DNA from: Isoetes taiwanensis
Lineage: Eukaryota; Streptophyta; Lycopodiopsida; Isoetales; Isoetaceae
Direction of reading: 5' to 3'
Length of the DNA stretch: 64,000 nt
NCBI GenBank assembly: GCA_021234155.1
Contig: JAJEKV010000027.1
Coordinates: 124,001-188,000, forward strand
Made by a program: the position numbers and the translations under genes. Each line of letters opens with the position of its first letter. Positions within the stretch are counted from its first letter, which is position 1. Positions 12,701 through 23,291 of this stretch are shown piece after piece. The notes beneath the pieces were generated by a model. That model was given only the letters and a program-made list of their open reading frames with translations, made no database searches and had not been told where the DNA came from.

Positions 12701-15292
12701 CTTGAAGGTGCTTTGGCTGAAACTTGATGTCTTCTTAGGAGCAGCGGCATTAGAGTTATGAGATTGCGGAATAGAGGCAACACCCACACTACTTGATGCT
12801 TGTGGCTGAAATCCCATGTCAATGGAAGAAGATGCCAGGCCAGGAGTATGACCACCACCAATAGGCTCCTCGACCTCATCTTCGTCATCCAACAAATCAA
12901 CTGACTCAGCTTCTCTAGAACGTTTTTTAGTCCCCATATTTTTTGATTCTCCAAGTGCCTCCTGATAAACTTCTGGAGGTACTTGTTGACATGCTGATTT
13001 TCCATAACCTGCTAGTCCAGCAAGATGAGCAACAAGACGTGTCTTCGTTCCCGTGCAATAATCATCACAAAAAACACAGTTCCAACTATAAACTCCAGCT
13101 GATCCTGTATTTTTTCTGTTCTTGGTATATTTATCCCATAACTTGCTTTTCCCTTTTGCCATCGTGATGAAAAGTTCGATAAATCTGACATGCCAAGGCA
13201 TCAAAAGTCAAGACCAGAATAAATAAATAAAGAAATACAACAAGGCAATAACAAGGCTAGTTTCCAAAGAACCATATACTTGATAAGTCTGTTTTAAGAT
13301 TTAATTGATATTGATGTCTCATACTATAAGATGCATTTAGAAAACAAAAAGGGTTTCTTGAATAACATAGCAACATCCCTGCTGTTGAAAACGTTATTGT
13401 ACCTTTGATCTTGGTCTCAAGTTGGGGTTTCTTGCGTACTTCAACTAAGAAAAATCCAGCCAGTTCTGCATGCGCTCTCTCTTCTCAACTAACTTTGCAA
13501 CAGCATTGGCATTGTATACAACCTGCAATTAAGGAATCAGACAAGCTAATTTGACATACCATTGCTGAGGCTATTGAGACAAACAGGGCATTCAAGTTCA
13601 TATACAGAAAACATGTTACAGACCGTGTTATTCCTCAGCTTCTCTCTTTGAGAAATCAACAAATCTTGCAGCAGGAGTTGACCCAGCTTCCAGAGTAGGC
13701 TTTGCACCTTACAATCCTCATTTGGTTGTACAATCCAAGCTAGATTTTATTGAGCCATCAAAAAAGGAGTATGGCGCTTTTGGGCGGACTTTCTTTCTTG
13801 ACAAAATGGCATGCATCGAAAGAAAAAGAAAAACAGAATATACTACAAATGGCTGATCATTGATCAAACAAGCGAGCCCATGTGTGTGGTGGAAGATTCA
13901 TCAAAATCGAGTCATCTAATCTTAGTGAGGCATGCGGAACCAAACATCACCAACACCTCTTGTAAGCAATATTGAGAGAGAAGTAGAGAATGCGGGGTGG
14001 GGTTACTCGGGGACATCAAAGTTGTGAAAGCGGCGGGCTCCTCTTGAGGCGATGAATGAGAATAGCATGGAGCAATCTCACAAGCTCCGGATTGGCTGCT
14101 AAAGATCTTGAAACTATTGCATGAAGCAGCGTTTAAATCCGCGGTTTTAAATTCTTTAGCGGCCGGTGGGCATTGCGGTGGCATGGCACCTCATGCCATT
14201 GTCGAGACCTATATGGACTGGAATTTGGCAACCAATGTCTTCACTTTCTCCGGCACATTTGTCTTCCGCAATGGAAAACATGTGGCCCGGATTAAATTCA
14301 GAACCTTCTCCACCAAAGCAGGCTTAAATTCAGAACCTTCTTGCTGCAGGCTTGAACCCAGCAGTTGCTTCCTTTTATCAAAATGCAAGTCACTGAAACA
14401 GAAGCCCAAAGACAAAAGCTGGTTATTATTTTCACAGACTATGATGGTTTCTTATATGATTACTATTTCTCCTATCATATTTCGCTACATTTCTAGAATT
14501 TTCCAGTTCAATCAATACAGTTTTCTCACATACAAGCCATTCGACTTCCTAAAGGAGATTCATAAAATTAAATTGAAGAAATCAAACGAAAAACTTCATA
14601 GTATTTAAGATAGAAATAAGTACCTGATGGCCAAGATAGTAATCCAGATGGTTGACACGGAAGAAATGATCAATATGAAGGCTTATTGGATCATCCGGAT
14701 CAAAAATTGGTATCTGCTTGGGACTAAGACACAGAGACCAATATTTCAAGCTTGTTTTAGACGAAAAATTATACATGGAAGTTAAACTTATTCCTCATTC
14801 AGCCTGTAACTTGAAGTTCAATAACATTCTAAACACTCTCCAAACAGGTATCGAATTGTAAACAGGTCTCATCTGCAATGGATGCTACTGTGACTGTGTA
14901 ATGCAAATCAACCACAATAGTAAGCTTTTCTAAACACTAAAGCTAAGAATAAACCTTGAAAGCCAGATTATCTTGATGCAGCCATATATATGCCCTTGTT
15001 TCCTGCTATGCTAAAGAGGAAGCTCCCTGCCCACTAGTGTACAAACATCCATAATAGAATTGACAGAGGCTACAGCGGCCACGGTGAGAATCGAATCGGC
15101 TACAGCCGCCACGGTGAGGTTTTGCCACAAAATTTTTTGCTGCCCTAAACCCTAAACGTGCATGAAACTATTTTGGGACAAAAAAATTTTTTTGGACTAT
15201 TGACTAGACTAAAACATAAAAATCTTCATAAATACGTACGGATTTTTAAAAAAGTATTTTATGAATAAAAATCGCGTTTTTTAACAACATTG
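9769..15292 (-). mobile_element. Complete hAT transposon, 8-bp target duplication TATGCAGT
   Basis: TATGCAGT occurs immediately outside both ends (9761-9768 and 15293-15300). The left end starts CAAGGTTGTCAC; the right end, on the minus strand, starts CAATGTTGTTAA. Both subterminal regions carry AAATCCGTACG and many short CTTAAAAAT-type repeats. The 5,524-bp element holds one four-exon transposase gene with clean splice sites and no stop, so it may be autonomous or recently active. The 13.2-15.2 kb part is 5' non-coding DNA with no gene that I can support. Confidence 0.93.
10263..13162 (-). CDS. hAT transposase, BED zinc finger and DUF659-type, four exons
   Basis: Cut-and-paste transposase. 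Exons on the minus strand are 11670-13162, 10996-11341, 10749-10913 and 10263-10679. All have GT-AG borders and compatible phases, giving about 806 residues. I start at MAKGKSKLWDKY, where the BED-type finger region begins (WNCVFCDDYCTG, then H and C ligands). The RNase H-like core has LSDGWVDTS with the first acidic residue, VTDNASNC with the second, and the TPCASHCLDLLLEDI segment. Exon 3 has AAERNWNAHALAHTKRRNRL, the conserved glutamate/dimerisation block of hAT enzymes. The C-terminus is an RG-rich stretch followed by an acidic tail ending SSDEEDE. No disabling mutation was seen. The first intron contains a tandem duplication of about 43 bp (11441-11525). Confidence 0.9.
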
Positions 15293-15302
15293 TATGCAGT
15301 AG

Positions 15303-18300
15303 TCAAAGATCTACATCATAGTCCTCCTCATTCTTTTTGCTGCTCTCTGCCGTCTCGTCCTTCTGTTCAATCTGCTCCTTTGCTGGAGACTTAAGTTTTG
15401 TATCCTCCTCGTTCTCTGGAATGGTAGCTAAAGCTACTTCTTTAAGCTCTGCAAAGGTTGCCTCGTCGTCTAGTGAACTCGAGAATGGAGGCTGTATCTC
15501 TGAGGACGTTAGTTTAGCATAATCAGATGAAGACTTGGCCCCTAACTCTTGATTTTCATCACGGTAAAGTAGGTAAAGGCAGCCAGTCTCATCTTCACAA
15601 AATGCCACTGACCTCCTTATCAATATCCACGGCTACAGTTGCGGCCCTTCTTAAGTGCACATCGCGATAGTAGTACGAACCGAGGAGAAAGCATCAAGCA
15701 CCCAATCTCTGGGCCGAGAACATGTCGGGGAGATGGTTGATGAGCTTTTGTGGTTTTGGTAGTGATTCACAATCTGCCTTGTGCACTTGGGTCCTGCAAT
15801 TTACGTAGGCTATTTGGAAACTCTAGGGCGTTTGAAAAGTTTTGGCCAATGGCGGTGTTGAAGTGTTCCATGGACCTCTTCCCATCAAAACTCCAATAAG
15901 CTACATGAAGGTACTCTACCTTCGAGCAACCTTGGTCCTCCACCATGGTAGTTGATGTTAGTTTTTGTACCTAGTGAAGCATTTAAAGTGATGTTAGCAA
16001 AAACAAGAAAACACTTGAAAACCGAAAGCGAGGAAACACTATTCGGAATACACTCGTAATTAAAAGAAAAATAATTGTGATACGGAATAAGACTTACCGA
16101 ACAAAGGTTTTCATATATCTGCTGGCGGGAAACCAAAGTGATTTTTGAAAGCTGATTCCACCAAAGCGGTACATGCTTCGAATGGAGCGTAACTAAGCGC
16201 CAATGTTTGGCCGTTGAGATCTGCTTGATTCCTTCAATGAAAGCATTAAACTCACGAAAATTTGAAGGGCTGGTCGTCATTCTCTGGCGTCTTTAAAAAC
16301 TTAAACCGTAGGGGAAGATCAGCAATAACCAAAGTAAAGTCACGTGGCTTAACCGTTCCGACAAGGTTAGGTTGCAATCACCATGAATGATTGAATATAA
16401 ATTGTTTTGATCAAACATCACGAGAATCACATTTACGGCTCAGCAGTTCTTCTTTTCATTAATCGACCTCTCTTCACGTCTTTGTTGACCAAATTCATAA
16501 AGCCCTCGGTGCGGTCCTTATTTTTCTTTTGCTCTAAAGAAAAACAAAACAACAAGCGTCAAGAGATGGTTTGTGCGAGAGAAAAGGAATTTTGAGAGTA
16601 CTTACCCTCAAAATTTGGTGCATATTGCACAATAAAATGTTCGTCCGATGTGGCAATTAGGGTAGAGTTCCTTGCACCTTTCCATGTTTACGGCGTTTAG
16701 CTGCTCCATCAAACATGTTTGACATGTTATGACGTTCTTTGGCTGCAAGACATTAAAGAAACAATGAGATTAAGCGTAAGAATCAAGGCAAAGTAAAAGG
16801 AAAACAAATAAAAGTCAAGCTATTTGTATTACGGAATACAAAACCGTTAACTGTGATGCTACCTCGAAACAATATGCGAGAAAATAGTTACGCTGCACAG
16901 GACAAACATCTTGCTTGTCTCTAGAAAAGCAATGTGTATTCCTAATCTGATTGCTTCTCTAAAGGCAATGTGTATTCGGAATACACATGCCTTTCTTTAG
17001 AGGAGCAATGTGTGTCGAATAACAATGCTTTTCTAGAAGACAACAATATTTGTATTCAGGAATACATTGCCAGGTGTGAAGGAAGGCATGTGTATTCGGA
17101 ATACACTATATGCTTAGCCGATGTTTTTTGGGAATCTAACATGCAAAGAGTAAAGTTTGTGTCGAGAGAACTTACTTGTGCAATTCCTTTGACATTTCTT
17201 CTAGGCTAAACTCCTTATCAACAACTTTTTGGAGAAGGCGTTCGGAAGCTCAGGTGTCGGAGAAAGCCACGCATTTCCCTCAGGGCGGTAATGGTCATTT
17301 CTTTTTTTTTTAGCACGTCAGGGTTTTTTTCTTGGTACGTCTCCTTGCCCTTGCTCTTTAACTCCCTATTTCGAACATTGTAAATATCTAGATCACGGGT
17401 TCCCAAATCTGTTCAAGAAGATTTCCGCGTCAAATAGTGGGTTTGCTATTACGGAATACATTTTGTGCTTACCTTGCCATCTCTAAAAGCTAAGCGGAAC
17501 CGGTTAATGGTGGCCAATGAGAGGCGCCTTTTATTGGCCTCGTCATATTCGGCGGCATTCAATGGCACCGCCTCCTTAAGCTCCAAGGAAAAGCGGCCCG
17601 GCTTCTTAAGGTCCTCACCGTACTTTTCCTTGAAAATTACATACTCCTGATGCATAAACCGGATCTTGTCGACAAAGCTCATCTTTTAGTTTGTACTTTC
17701 GTTGTCGGCATTGTGGGTGTTGGCAGCGATTTTTTACTTCTTCATCACGTAAAGACCACGGTATGCAACGGTGTAGAGGGGCGGAGAGGTACCTCGGGTT
17801 CTTCTTTTCTTTGTAAAAGTTGCCTTCTTGCCTTGAAGCTATGATTCCCTCCCAAGGCGTAGTGAGTGTAGGTGTCGGCGTTTTCTGTCATACTCACGGG
17901 GGTTGTGCCTTTGCTCCCACGTCAACAAGGACAACTATTGGGGCCCACATGAGCATTTGGATTGCTCCTTATTACGTCCTTCAGGTTCCTCAAGTGATGG
18001 GCATAAATTTTGCGAACCTGAAGTGGCCTTTCACCGACTTCATTTTTAGGAGGAAGCTTCATTGAAAGTGGCCGGCAAATAAATGACACCTTGCACAAAC
18101 TTGTGCGGGTTAATCTCTTCCATTTTTCAGATGTTTTATCAACTTTTTTTTTTTCCTTAATAGCAACACGGGTGCTTTACCCTTCCCCTTCTTCTTCTTA
18201 GGTTCCTCGGGGACTTACGTGATTTCAAATTGGCGTGCTTTCCTTCTTTGGTTCTTTAGCAGCTATGGTTGCCCTTGGCTTTGCTAAGTTTCTTTGGCCG

Positions 18301-18900
18301 CCTGAGGGGTTCTTCCTCGTCTTGTTCACGGGAACCTCCATCCGATGACCTCCACGAAGAACTAGCATCGAGGGGTGATGATTGTGACCTTTCTCCATCG
18401 AATGCTTCGGACTCAGCGGCGGGAAAGTCCTGCTTGTGCTGGTAGAAACACGTCTAATTCTTGAACACATGCTTCTTTTTGTCAGGTAGTGTGAAAAGAA
18501 TTTATCTGATCACCGGTGGTTACCTGCCGACAATTCTAAAAATCGCGATGTCCACAACTATGAAGCCTTGGGAGGTCTTGAAAAGATAGCCTCCCCACGA
18601 CCACCTTGTCCGAGCAACTTCCTCAACATCTTTTATTGTCCCAAGGTTCTACAAGGCTTCGGTCGGGCGTACCTTTTTGTCGGCACTTTTCTGGGGCGGT
18701 ACAAAAGCGTTAGTGTCTTTGTATTTTCCATCTGCACCCACAGTTCTGAACCAACTGCGTTTGAAAGTTTTAAGTAAATAGCGAGTTCATCCGTGTCGGC
18801 GGTGTGCTTTTGTGGGTGTGGGCCAGCTTAGGCTTGTGAGATTTCTTTGATGCCCTCTTGCTTCCTTCTTCCACACTTGAAGCGTTTAAAACAACAATGT
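15303..18900 (-). pseudogene. ParB-like domain fused to beta-class DNA methyltransferase, decayed
   Basis: Minus-strand gene read across frames. An N-terminal region has ARTRWSWGGYLFKTSQG (about 18.55-18.6 kb) and a basic/acidic linker (18.2-18.45 kb). A ParB-like module follows: ERPLQVRKIYAHHLRNLKD, SNPNAHVGP (17.9-18.04 kb) and ALGGNHSFKARRQLL (about 17.84 kb), then MSFVDKIRFMHQEY (17.68 kb). The methyltransferase follows: SIIHGDCNLTL (about 16.38 kb), FTLVIADLPLRFKF at the DPPY position (about 16.32 kb), QISTAKHWRLVTLHSKHV, a target-recognition-like stretch, KPQKLINHLPDMFS (motif X, about 15.74 kb) and DWVLDAFSSVRTT (motif I, about 15.69 kb). The order IV-X-I is that of beta-class N4/N6 enzymes, and ParB-methylase fusions are known in phages and bacteria. 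Introns have GTAAG donors (near 17463, 16606 and 16098). Frameshifts, stops and lost P-P-Y and G-x-G residues show it is dead. The acidic tail stops 10 bp from the hAT. The gene may extend to 20372. Confidence 0.75.
16910..17115. repeat. Degenerate copies of the same palindrome
   Basis: GCAATGTGTATTCGGAATAC, AATACATTGCC and GGCATGTGTATTCGGAATAC recur here at irregular spacing, between coding exons of the ParB-methyltransferase relic. They share the TATTCNGGAATA core with the regular array at 19.1-19.3 kb. Confidence 0.6.
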
Positions 18901-19118
18901 TAAGGCAAATTGAGCAGCGTATTCGGAATAACATTTACTAATCTTGTGCCCTAAAGGCCAGAAAAAGACAGGAAAACAAGCAGAAATATAGTAACTCTAA
19001 GACAATTTTTTGTGCCTTAATTGGACTCGAAATTGTTATTTTAACCTTTAAAGTGGTCTGTTTTAGCTAAAAGGTGTCTTCATTAAGTGCTAAAAAACAA
19101 GAGTTTCCAAAAAGACAA

Positions 19119-19313
19119 GCAAAGTGTATTCCGGAATACACTTTGCCCTTCGGGTGAAGAGCAAAGTGTATTCCGGAATACACTTTGCCCTTCAGTGAGG
19201 TGCAAAGTGTATTCCGGAATACACTTTGCACTTCACTCGATGACCAAAGTGTACTCGAATACACTTTGCTCTTCGACTGTGAATGGGCAAAGTGTATTAC
19301 GAATACTTTGCCC
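19119..19313. repeat. Array of five long palindromes at 41-42 bp period
   Basis: Three perfect 28-bp palindromes (starts 19119, 19161 and 19202) and two imperfect ones (about 19244 and 19286) share the core GTGTATTCCGGAATACAC extended by GCAAA/TTTGC. Spacers are about 13-16 bp and usually contain CTTC. The even period and dyad symmetry look like binding sites for a dimeric protein. The array lies in the 5' part of the ParB-methyltransferase gene region, probably in an intron. Related looser copies lie at 16920-17110. Confidence 0.85.
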
Positions 19314-19719
19314 TAAAACAAATCGGGGAAACAAAAAAGAAAGTGCATTACTATGTACTTTATATGCTTACCTGTCCATTGTCTTCGCTATGTAAATCGG
19401 AATACAGCAAATGTATATTGATCGGAAGGCGCTCGGGCTGGCGACTAAATCTCTTAAAGCGGAATACGCAACTGAGGCGCTCGATTTTCCTTTTTAAAGG
19501 TAGGCCACTGTCAGTTGTGTTTTTCTATGTAATGCGGAATACGTCTTGTCCAAACACTCACGGACAAGTGTGATTTAGAATAACATCTTTGCACACACAC
19601 AAAATCTTTGCACACAAAATACTATTCGGAATAGCATTTGTATTCTTGAATATCATTAGTTCAATCGACTTGTGAGTTAGTAACAAGCCCACAATTTTTT
19701 TTGCGGTTGTTTGACATGG

Positions 19720-20372
19720 TTAACCGCCATTGAACAAACTTCCACCGCCATTTGTTTGCCCAAGTACCTCAAGCTTCCCGGATGGAACACAAGGCCCAGA
19801 TGCTTCTTCAACACCTACCTCGACAAGGTCTTTGTTGCTTCTAAGACACTCAGGAGTCCGATAACTAGCGGTTGCCACCACCTTTCCAACCCTCTCCAAG
19901 TCCGGTGGGAAAACCGCCGCCACCACCTTTCCAACCCTCACCGTTTGCCGCGTAGCAATCTTCCACCACCATTTGTACCATCCCCAGACACTACAATGGC
20001 TCGACCTCGACGACAAATTTTTCGAACCGACTACCTCCGTAGTTTGTTGTTTCTCCATCTTCACTTACACATGCCGAGGAATCGGCCGTTAAAGGCTGCG
20101 AGATCCTCCATAAACTTCTCTACCCGCGATTTCACTACAAATGAAGGCGACCTGCGGCATCTACACCTCTTCACAAAGCGTGGTGACACATGGGTTTTGC
20201 GAATTTCGATCGCTTTAAAGAGACATGTTTGAGCGAACTCCACAATGAAGGCAGCTACAACAACTTTATTTGGCACATCATATGGTGGCCCATCTCCTTC
20301 ATTCAACCTTTGCACCTCCGCCTTATCCAGAATTACGCGACTTCCGCGTGGTTTGTTCTCCTCTACAAGCAC
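19720..20372 (-). other. Coding-like minus-strand stretch, possibly 5' exons of the ParB-methyltransferase gene
   Basis: Two abutting frames (20061-20372 and 19720-20064) give SRVILDKAEVQRLNEGDGPP and VVAAFIVEFAQTCLFKAIEI, then basic and Gly/Val-rich sequence. I recognise no domain. The stretch lies upstream of the ParB-methyltransferase relic on the same strand and divergent from the DUF7869-like gene, so it could be that gene's first exons, with 20.4-20.65 kb as a shared promoter region. The opposite strand has an equally long frame, so coding status is uncertain. Confidence 0.3.
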
Positions 20373-20680
20373 ACCACTAAGGGTAGAGGGAGGTCACCCC
20401 CGAGTAGAACTCTCTTGAGGAAGATGAAGACACCAACGAAGTGCAACGAGATTACACATTCTCTAGCCAATCCACTAAGAAATTCAAGGTGGATTTTAGT
20501 TTGAGAGCATGCTCCTCTGTAGAAGAAGAAGAAACCTTATGGGCCGAGCACAAAATGAGAAGACTTTTAAGAAGTAAATCTTTGCTCATTGGGTTGCATC
20601 AACAAATTTAACGTGGCTAAATTACGAGCAATTAGAGACAACTTCTGATTCAATGACATTGGCTGACCCGGAATGCTTAT

Positions 20681-22914
20681 TTGGCCTATCATGTAAGACC
20701 AGACCGCAACACCTTCTTGCACTACATTAACCGTCAAGAAGTTTGCCAGAAATGCTTTATGGTTGTCCACCGTTTAGGGTCCACCAGAATGTCTAGAATA
20801 CACAAAAGACTGGACAAAAATCCAGCAATTGATGATCATTGTGGACCAAGAAGAGTTATAACCATGCATGCCCTTGCTGCTGTGTCGTGGATGGAGAAAT
20901 ATTTTAGAGAAACATGTGAGAAGCTGCCTAACAGTAACATGTATCATTTAACTGATAACATCACCAAAAAAGATGTTTTTAATGAGTACAAAGAGACTTG
21001 CACTCAGCTTCAGCACATCTCTTACTCACACTTCACCAGACTGTGGAAAAGTGAATTCGGTTTAGTGAAAATTCCCAGGAGACATAGAATGTCTGTTTGT
21101 TCAAGGTGTGCAGAATTAAAGAGTCAAAGAGAAACTGCAAAGACAGAGGTCGAAAGAAGTAAGCTCATGTTCTCCAATCTCTCACTTGTTTTAAAGATAA
21201 TGCTTTGACCTCATTTCTTCTACAGATATTGTGCAACAGAACCTTGCCAGACATCGTGAACAACAAGCAGCAGAGAGAAGAAAGCTTGCCAAACACAGAA
21301 AAAAAGCTCTTGAACGTCCACTGCAATATATGTCTGTTGTGATTGATGGAATGGACCAAAAAAAAACTACTCTACCGCATTTCTTGAACATTCCTAAAGA
21401 TGTGCCAGAGGAATGTTTTGTTAAGGTCCACCTTGTAGGAGCTATGGTCTTCAAAGGAAGTCTAAAGTGCAAAGTATTCTTGACGTATCCAAACTTGCAT
21501 GGTGACCCGAACCTCACAATTACAATTCTTAACAAGGTCCTGTGCGAGCAAGAGCAATTACCACCAGTGCTTTACCTGCAACTTGACAATACTACAAGGG
21601 AGAACAAGAACCAAACACTCTTTGCGTACTGTGCCATGTTAGTGGAGCTAGGGATCTTTAGAAAAGTGAAGCTGGGTTTCTTACTTGTAGGCCACACTCA
21701 TGATCAAATTGACCAAATGTTCAGCAGATTTTCTGTGCGCCTCAGAAGGAAGAAGGCTTTCTCTCTTCCTACTTTAGTTCGAATTATTGAAGATTCTTAC
21801 ACTCCCACTCCAGTGATTGATCTTCTTAAAGAGACTGCTGATTTCAGAGAGTTTATTTTCTCTCAACGTTCAGACAGAGAACAAGCTGTGAACAAATTGA
21901 ATGATCTCACCTTTCAACATCACATCAAGTTCTACTTGAAGGATGACCAGAGTTTCTTACAGGGCAAGAAGTATACCACAACTAAGGACTGGAGTCCACC
22001 AGAGGGATTACGCTTCCTTAAATATATTCCAGACACTTCCTTCGTAGAACGTGCTGAGCAACTTCCTCTCAAAAATCCTAAGGAGTCCAAGCAGAAGAAA
22101 AGTACCCCAGAGTCATCCTTAAAAGCCATAGAAAATGGAATTTCCTCAGGCTTTAAGTACTTCTTAGAAGAAGATCGAATGTGGTGGAGTAACTTCTTTC
22201 TCGAACAGAAAATTGTTGTGAAAAATATAGCTCTAAGACAGTTGCAAGAACCATTTCAATGGCCTAACACCTTCCATCAACCCCAGCACCAAGCAGGTCC
22301 AAGCAATGCTACGTTAGCACTGCAGAGAAGAAGACGAGGATCGAGTCATGTACCTCGGACCAAGACGCAGGAATGAGCCTCAAGGTAATATCACAGAAAT
22401 TACCAAGGGTATGCTAATTGCTCTTCCTACTGAGGAGGATGACAAAGGTCGACCTTTCTGGATAGCAAAAGTGCTTGACACAGTCAAGGAGGAAGGCTTA
22501 GTCACTAAACTCAAGATTCATTGGCTTGCAACACGCTCAGAAAATGCTTTTGAAGGTAGATATGAGTTAGAAATGAGAAGCCAAGGAAAAGGGAGAAAGT
22601 CCAAGAAGGTGGGTTGTAGGGATGAGCTGATCCTTAATGACGTGACTATATTATGCTATGATTTTAAATTGAAATCTGACAATCGTCTCACGGAAGGACT
22701 ATCAATTTGCTTAAAAAAAGCTTGTAATTACGAAGAAGATGATGAAGAAGGTGGTGGCAATGCTTCACCATCTGTTGATAGTGATGAGGAAGATAACTCA
22801 AGCACTTCCTCTAGTGATAGTGAAAGAAGTGAAGGTGATGAGGATGGCATAAATGAACATGATGACGTCCTGGATCCCTCTCTCATCACTCCTCACACTT
22901 TTGTACATAACTGA
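20681..22914 (+). CDS. DUF7869-like protein, candidate transposase of the 13.9-kb element
   Basis: Exon 1 (20681-21158) has a helix-turn-helix-like start (EVCQKCFMVVHRLGSTRMSR), then SYSHFTRLWKSEFG and a Cys pair (SVCSRCAELKSQRE). A 67-bp GT-AG intron (21159-21225) joins in phase to exon 2. Exon 2 has acidic segments that look like an RNase H-type active site: VVIDGMDQ, LQLDNTTRENKNQ and LLVGHTHDQIDQMFSRFS. These match the family signature known as DUF7869. The frame stops at 22374-22376, but the next frame (22348-22914) continues naturally with YLGPRRRNEPQG, FWIAKVLD and a Glu/Ser-rich tail, so one frameshift near 22300-22350 is likely. The true start lies upstream of or near 20681, where the first in-frame codon is TTG. 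The role as transposase is inferred from position and motifs; alternatively it is passenger DNA. Confidence 0.65.
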
Positions 22915-22919
22915 GTCTT

Positions 22920-23291
22920 AGAAAAAGACTGTAAATTTTGCATGTGAATATGAAGATTCTATCTTCAAATTTTGAGAATACTACAGTTTCAGTTACGGAC
23001 TTACTTCAATTTTTTGTTAAATATTTTATCCTCTGAAATTAGAGATTCTCTCGTAAAATATACTTCAAGAACATTCTATTTGCTTAGAAAAGTGACACTT
23101 TAAAAATGTCAATTCTTTGGTTGCACAAAAAAATTAGTCATTTTGGGGGGGTTCAAAATAGAATTTCATGCATCTTTTTTTTTTTAACCTAGTTTCACCC
23201 CCTTTTTGTAAAAAAAAAAAAGGAATCTTTGAGGAATATTCCTTTCGCTCTCGTTTCGATGATTTGCTCCCGTTTAATACGCAATCTTGTT
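22920..23291. other. Right terminal region of the 13.9-kb element
   Basis: Non-coding AT-rich DNA after the DUF7869-like gene, with homopolymer runs (a T run followed by an A run near 23177-23221). It ends in the right terminal inverted repeat (about 23215-23291), which pairs with 9420-9480. No gene seen. Confidence 0.7.

Larger units (their letters stand above)
9420..23291. mobile_element. 13.9-kb TIR element inside gypsy RT, 4-bp target duplication ATGG
   Basis: The left end (plus strand) starts AACACGATTGC and continues AAATTAAACGGGAG. The right end, read on the minus strand, starts AACAAGATTGC and continues GTATTAAACGGGAG. Both termini later share CAAAGATTCC. ATGG flanks both ends (9416-9419 and 23292-23295). 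Joining the flanks with one ATGG restores the gypsy RT reading SPFGAPILFVKKKDD, which fixes both borders. Inside are a nested hAT (9769-15292), a decayed ParB-methyltransferase gene, a palindrome array, and a DUF7869-like plus-strand gene that may be the transposase. Without the hAT and its duplicated site the element is about 8.3 kb. The superfamily is not certain; a 4-bp duplication and a DDE-like protein fit groups such as Sola, but this is only inference. Confidence 0.85.

Noticed and set aside
19119-19313. Regular repeat-spacer array that could suggest a CRISPR
   Set aside because: Units are palindromes with short 13-16 bp spacers that resemble each other, inside a eukaryotic transposon with no cas genes.
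19711-20232. 173-codon plus-strand frame upstream of the DUF7869-like gene
   Set aside because: No motif, and the opposite strand is equally open; I could not decide that it is coding.
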